DNA from: Pseudogracilibacillus sp.
Lineage (GTDB): Bacteria > Bacillota > Bacilli > Bacillales > Amphibacillaceae
Length of the DNA: 64,000 bases
NCBI GenBank assembly: GCA_026169815.1
Contig: JAPFDT010000038.1
Location: 1 to 64,000 of the forward strand
Reading direction: 5' to 3'
The notes beneath the pieces were generated by a model. It was not told the DNA's origin and did no database searches. It saw nothing but the letters and a program-made list of their open reading frames with translations. Made by a program: the position numbers and the translations under genes. Shown piece after piece: positions 63,466-64,000 of this stretch (position 1 is its first letter; each line of letters begins with the position of its first letter).

Positions 63466-63837
63466 TTAAATAGCAACTTTAAATGACGCTTTAAATGGTG
63501 GTCTTTTAGTAGCAAAATCTATTGTACAATTTAATTGCCAATTCACCGCTTCTAACTGTTCATAATTTATTTCCACTATTCCATTAGGGTAGTCGAAACT
63601 AATAGTTCCAGCTTCCATTGTTTCTTCAATAACAACCATTTCTGTAAAATCTTCTACTGCCATTTGTATAAGTGTTTCTGCTTCAATTTGGTTGATCATT
63701 GCTTCAGTCATGTGTAATTCGTTTTGGTAGGTATAAATTAAAATCGATATAAACGATAAGGTAATAGTAGTTACAATAAGAACAATTGGTAAATAAAACC
63801 CTTGTTCATTGTCAATAAGGAATAATTGTCTTTTCAT
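63466..63837 (-). CDS. comGG: Competence pseudopilin-like protein ComGG
   Basis: A 123-residue protein whose N-terminus has the pseudopilin layout: a short charged lead (MKRQLFLIDNEQGFYLP) with the EQGF signal followed by a hydrophobic helix (about 17-36). The rest is a soluble domain. ComGG is the last gene of the comG operon, which builds the DNA-uptake pseudopilus. I chose the ATG at 63837 because AAAGGAG precedes it; a longer frame adds 19 residues upstream of that sequence. It overlaps the end of comGF by 26 bases. The assignment is by layout and neighbour because ComGG sequences diverge strongly. Confidence 0.78.
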   Translation of the reverse strand: MKRQLFLIDNEQGFYLPIVLIVTTITLSFISILIYTYQNELHMTEAMINQIEAETLIQMAVEDFTEMVVIEETMEAGTISFDYPNGIVEINYEQLEAVNWQLNCTIDFATKRPPFKASFKVAI

Positions 63838-64000
63838 ATAAATCTCCTTTTGATGTTTCGACTGTAACATGGTAACCATATTTTTCTGATACAATAGTAA
63901 ATGAGGCTACGTCATTTAAATAAATTTCATGTCCTTTTCCATTCACTCTTCTTCTTATATAGTTTTGATAAGGTTCAATTGTTGCTATTTCATTATCATT
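63812..64000 (-). CDS. comGF: ComGF, C-terminal part (cut by window edge)
   Basis: The minus-strand frame entering at the window edge encodes the last 62 residues of a protein ending KTIIPY. It contains YQNYIRRRVNGKGHEIYLN, which resembles the RRRVNGEGH-type segment of ComGF, a pseudopilin-like component of the competence DNA-uptake machine. It ends with TGA 26 bases inside comGG, the compact overlap usual in comG operons. The N-terminal part lies outside the window. Confidence 0.75.
   Translation of the reverse strand, partial: NDNEIATIEPYQNYIRRRVNGKGHEIYLNDVASFTIVSEKYGYHVTVETSKGDLYEKTIIPY

Noticed and set aside
1-64000. Prophage, integrative element or defence island
   Set aside because: No integrase, transposase, phage structural, toxin-antitoxin, restriction or nuclease-cluster genes were seen; nearly every gene is conserved Bacillaceae core.

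Overview
The window is chromosomal core DNA of an AT-rich, endospore-forming member of the Bacillaceae. The evidence is the set of sporulation and germination genes (sleB, ypeB, spoIVA, spoIVB, spo0A, spoVK), Bacillus-type gene order (cmk-ypfD ... der-gpsA-yphE-yphF-spoIVA-hbs-hepS-menG-hepT-ndk-cheR-aroC-aroB-aroH-hisC-tyrA-aroA-ypiA-ypiB-ypiF-qcrABC-ypjA), strong AGGAGG-type ribosome binding sites and many T-tailed terminators. The species cannot be named from sequence alone. I found no rRNA, tRNA, CRISPR array, prophage, transposase gene or recognisable defence system.

Layout. 0.3-2.5 kb: spore cortex lysis (sleB-ypeB). 2.7-9 kb: cmk, the S1-domain protein ypfD, a membrane protein, der, gpsA, yphE, yphF. 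9.1-11.2 kb: spoIVA behind a near-consensus sigma-E promoter, then hbs with two sigma-A-like promoters. 11.5-14.6 kb: heptaprenyl diphosphate synthase and menaquinone methyltransferase, then ndk. 14.8-21.7 kb: cheR and a tightly coupled aromatic amino-acid operon. The trp genes that sit between aroH and hisC in Bacillus subtilis are absent here, and folE (mtrA) and mtrB (TRAP) are absent between hbs and hepS. 21.7-22.4 kb: non-coding DNA with two GC-rich palindromic repeats. 22.4-27.5 kb: ypiA-ypiB-ypiF, the menaquinol:cytochrome c oxidoreductase qcrABC, ypjA. 27.7-29.9 kb: spoIVB and spo0A. 30-31.7 kb (minus): aspartokinase with a DUF2627 membrane protein. 32-38.3 kb: leucine dehydrogenase and the branched-chain 2-oxoacid dehydrogenase complex. 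38.4-44.7 kb: bacilliredoxin, yqjA, a mini membrane protein, methylmalonyl-CoA epimerase, acyl-CoA carboxyltransferase, a peptidase and DNA polymerase IV. 44.8-47.2 kb (minus): aldehyde dehydrogenase and RNase Z. 47.4-57.3 kb: mutS-mutL, a Dps-like protein, miaA, hfq, spoVK, hflX, ynbB. 57.4-60.8 kb: lexA (minus), ynzC, tkt, yneF. 61-64 kb: msrAB, a DUF6501 protein, yqgW (minus, 59 aa), yqgX, and the end of a competence pseudopilin operon (comGF-comGG, minus) that runs off the window.

How the genes work together: leucine dehydrogenase plus Bkd convert branched-chain amino acids to acyl-CoAs; the nearby epimerase and carboxyltransferase could carry propionyl-CoA from Val/Ile breakdown into the methylmalonyl-CoA route. 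HepS/HepT and MenG complete menaquinone, which QcrABC oxidises. AroC/B/H, HisC, TyrA and AroA make chorismate, tyrosine and phenylalanine precursors.

The least explained feature is a family of short non-coding elements with terminal inverted repeats (TGAATCAATTTCAT type), found at about 29.9, 33.2, 53.6, 57.3 and 62.3 kb. Four copies share a 14-base core at a fixed 23-24-base distance from one end, the fifth is only the two ends fused into a hairpin inside the presumed hfq terminator, and one copy carries a GC-rich repeat inside it. This looks like a non-autonomous mobile or RNA-forming element. Apart from that the window is ordinary conserved chromosome, and I do not see evidence of a new multi-gene system.
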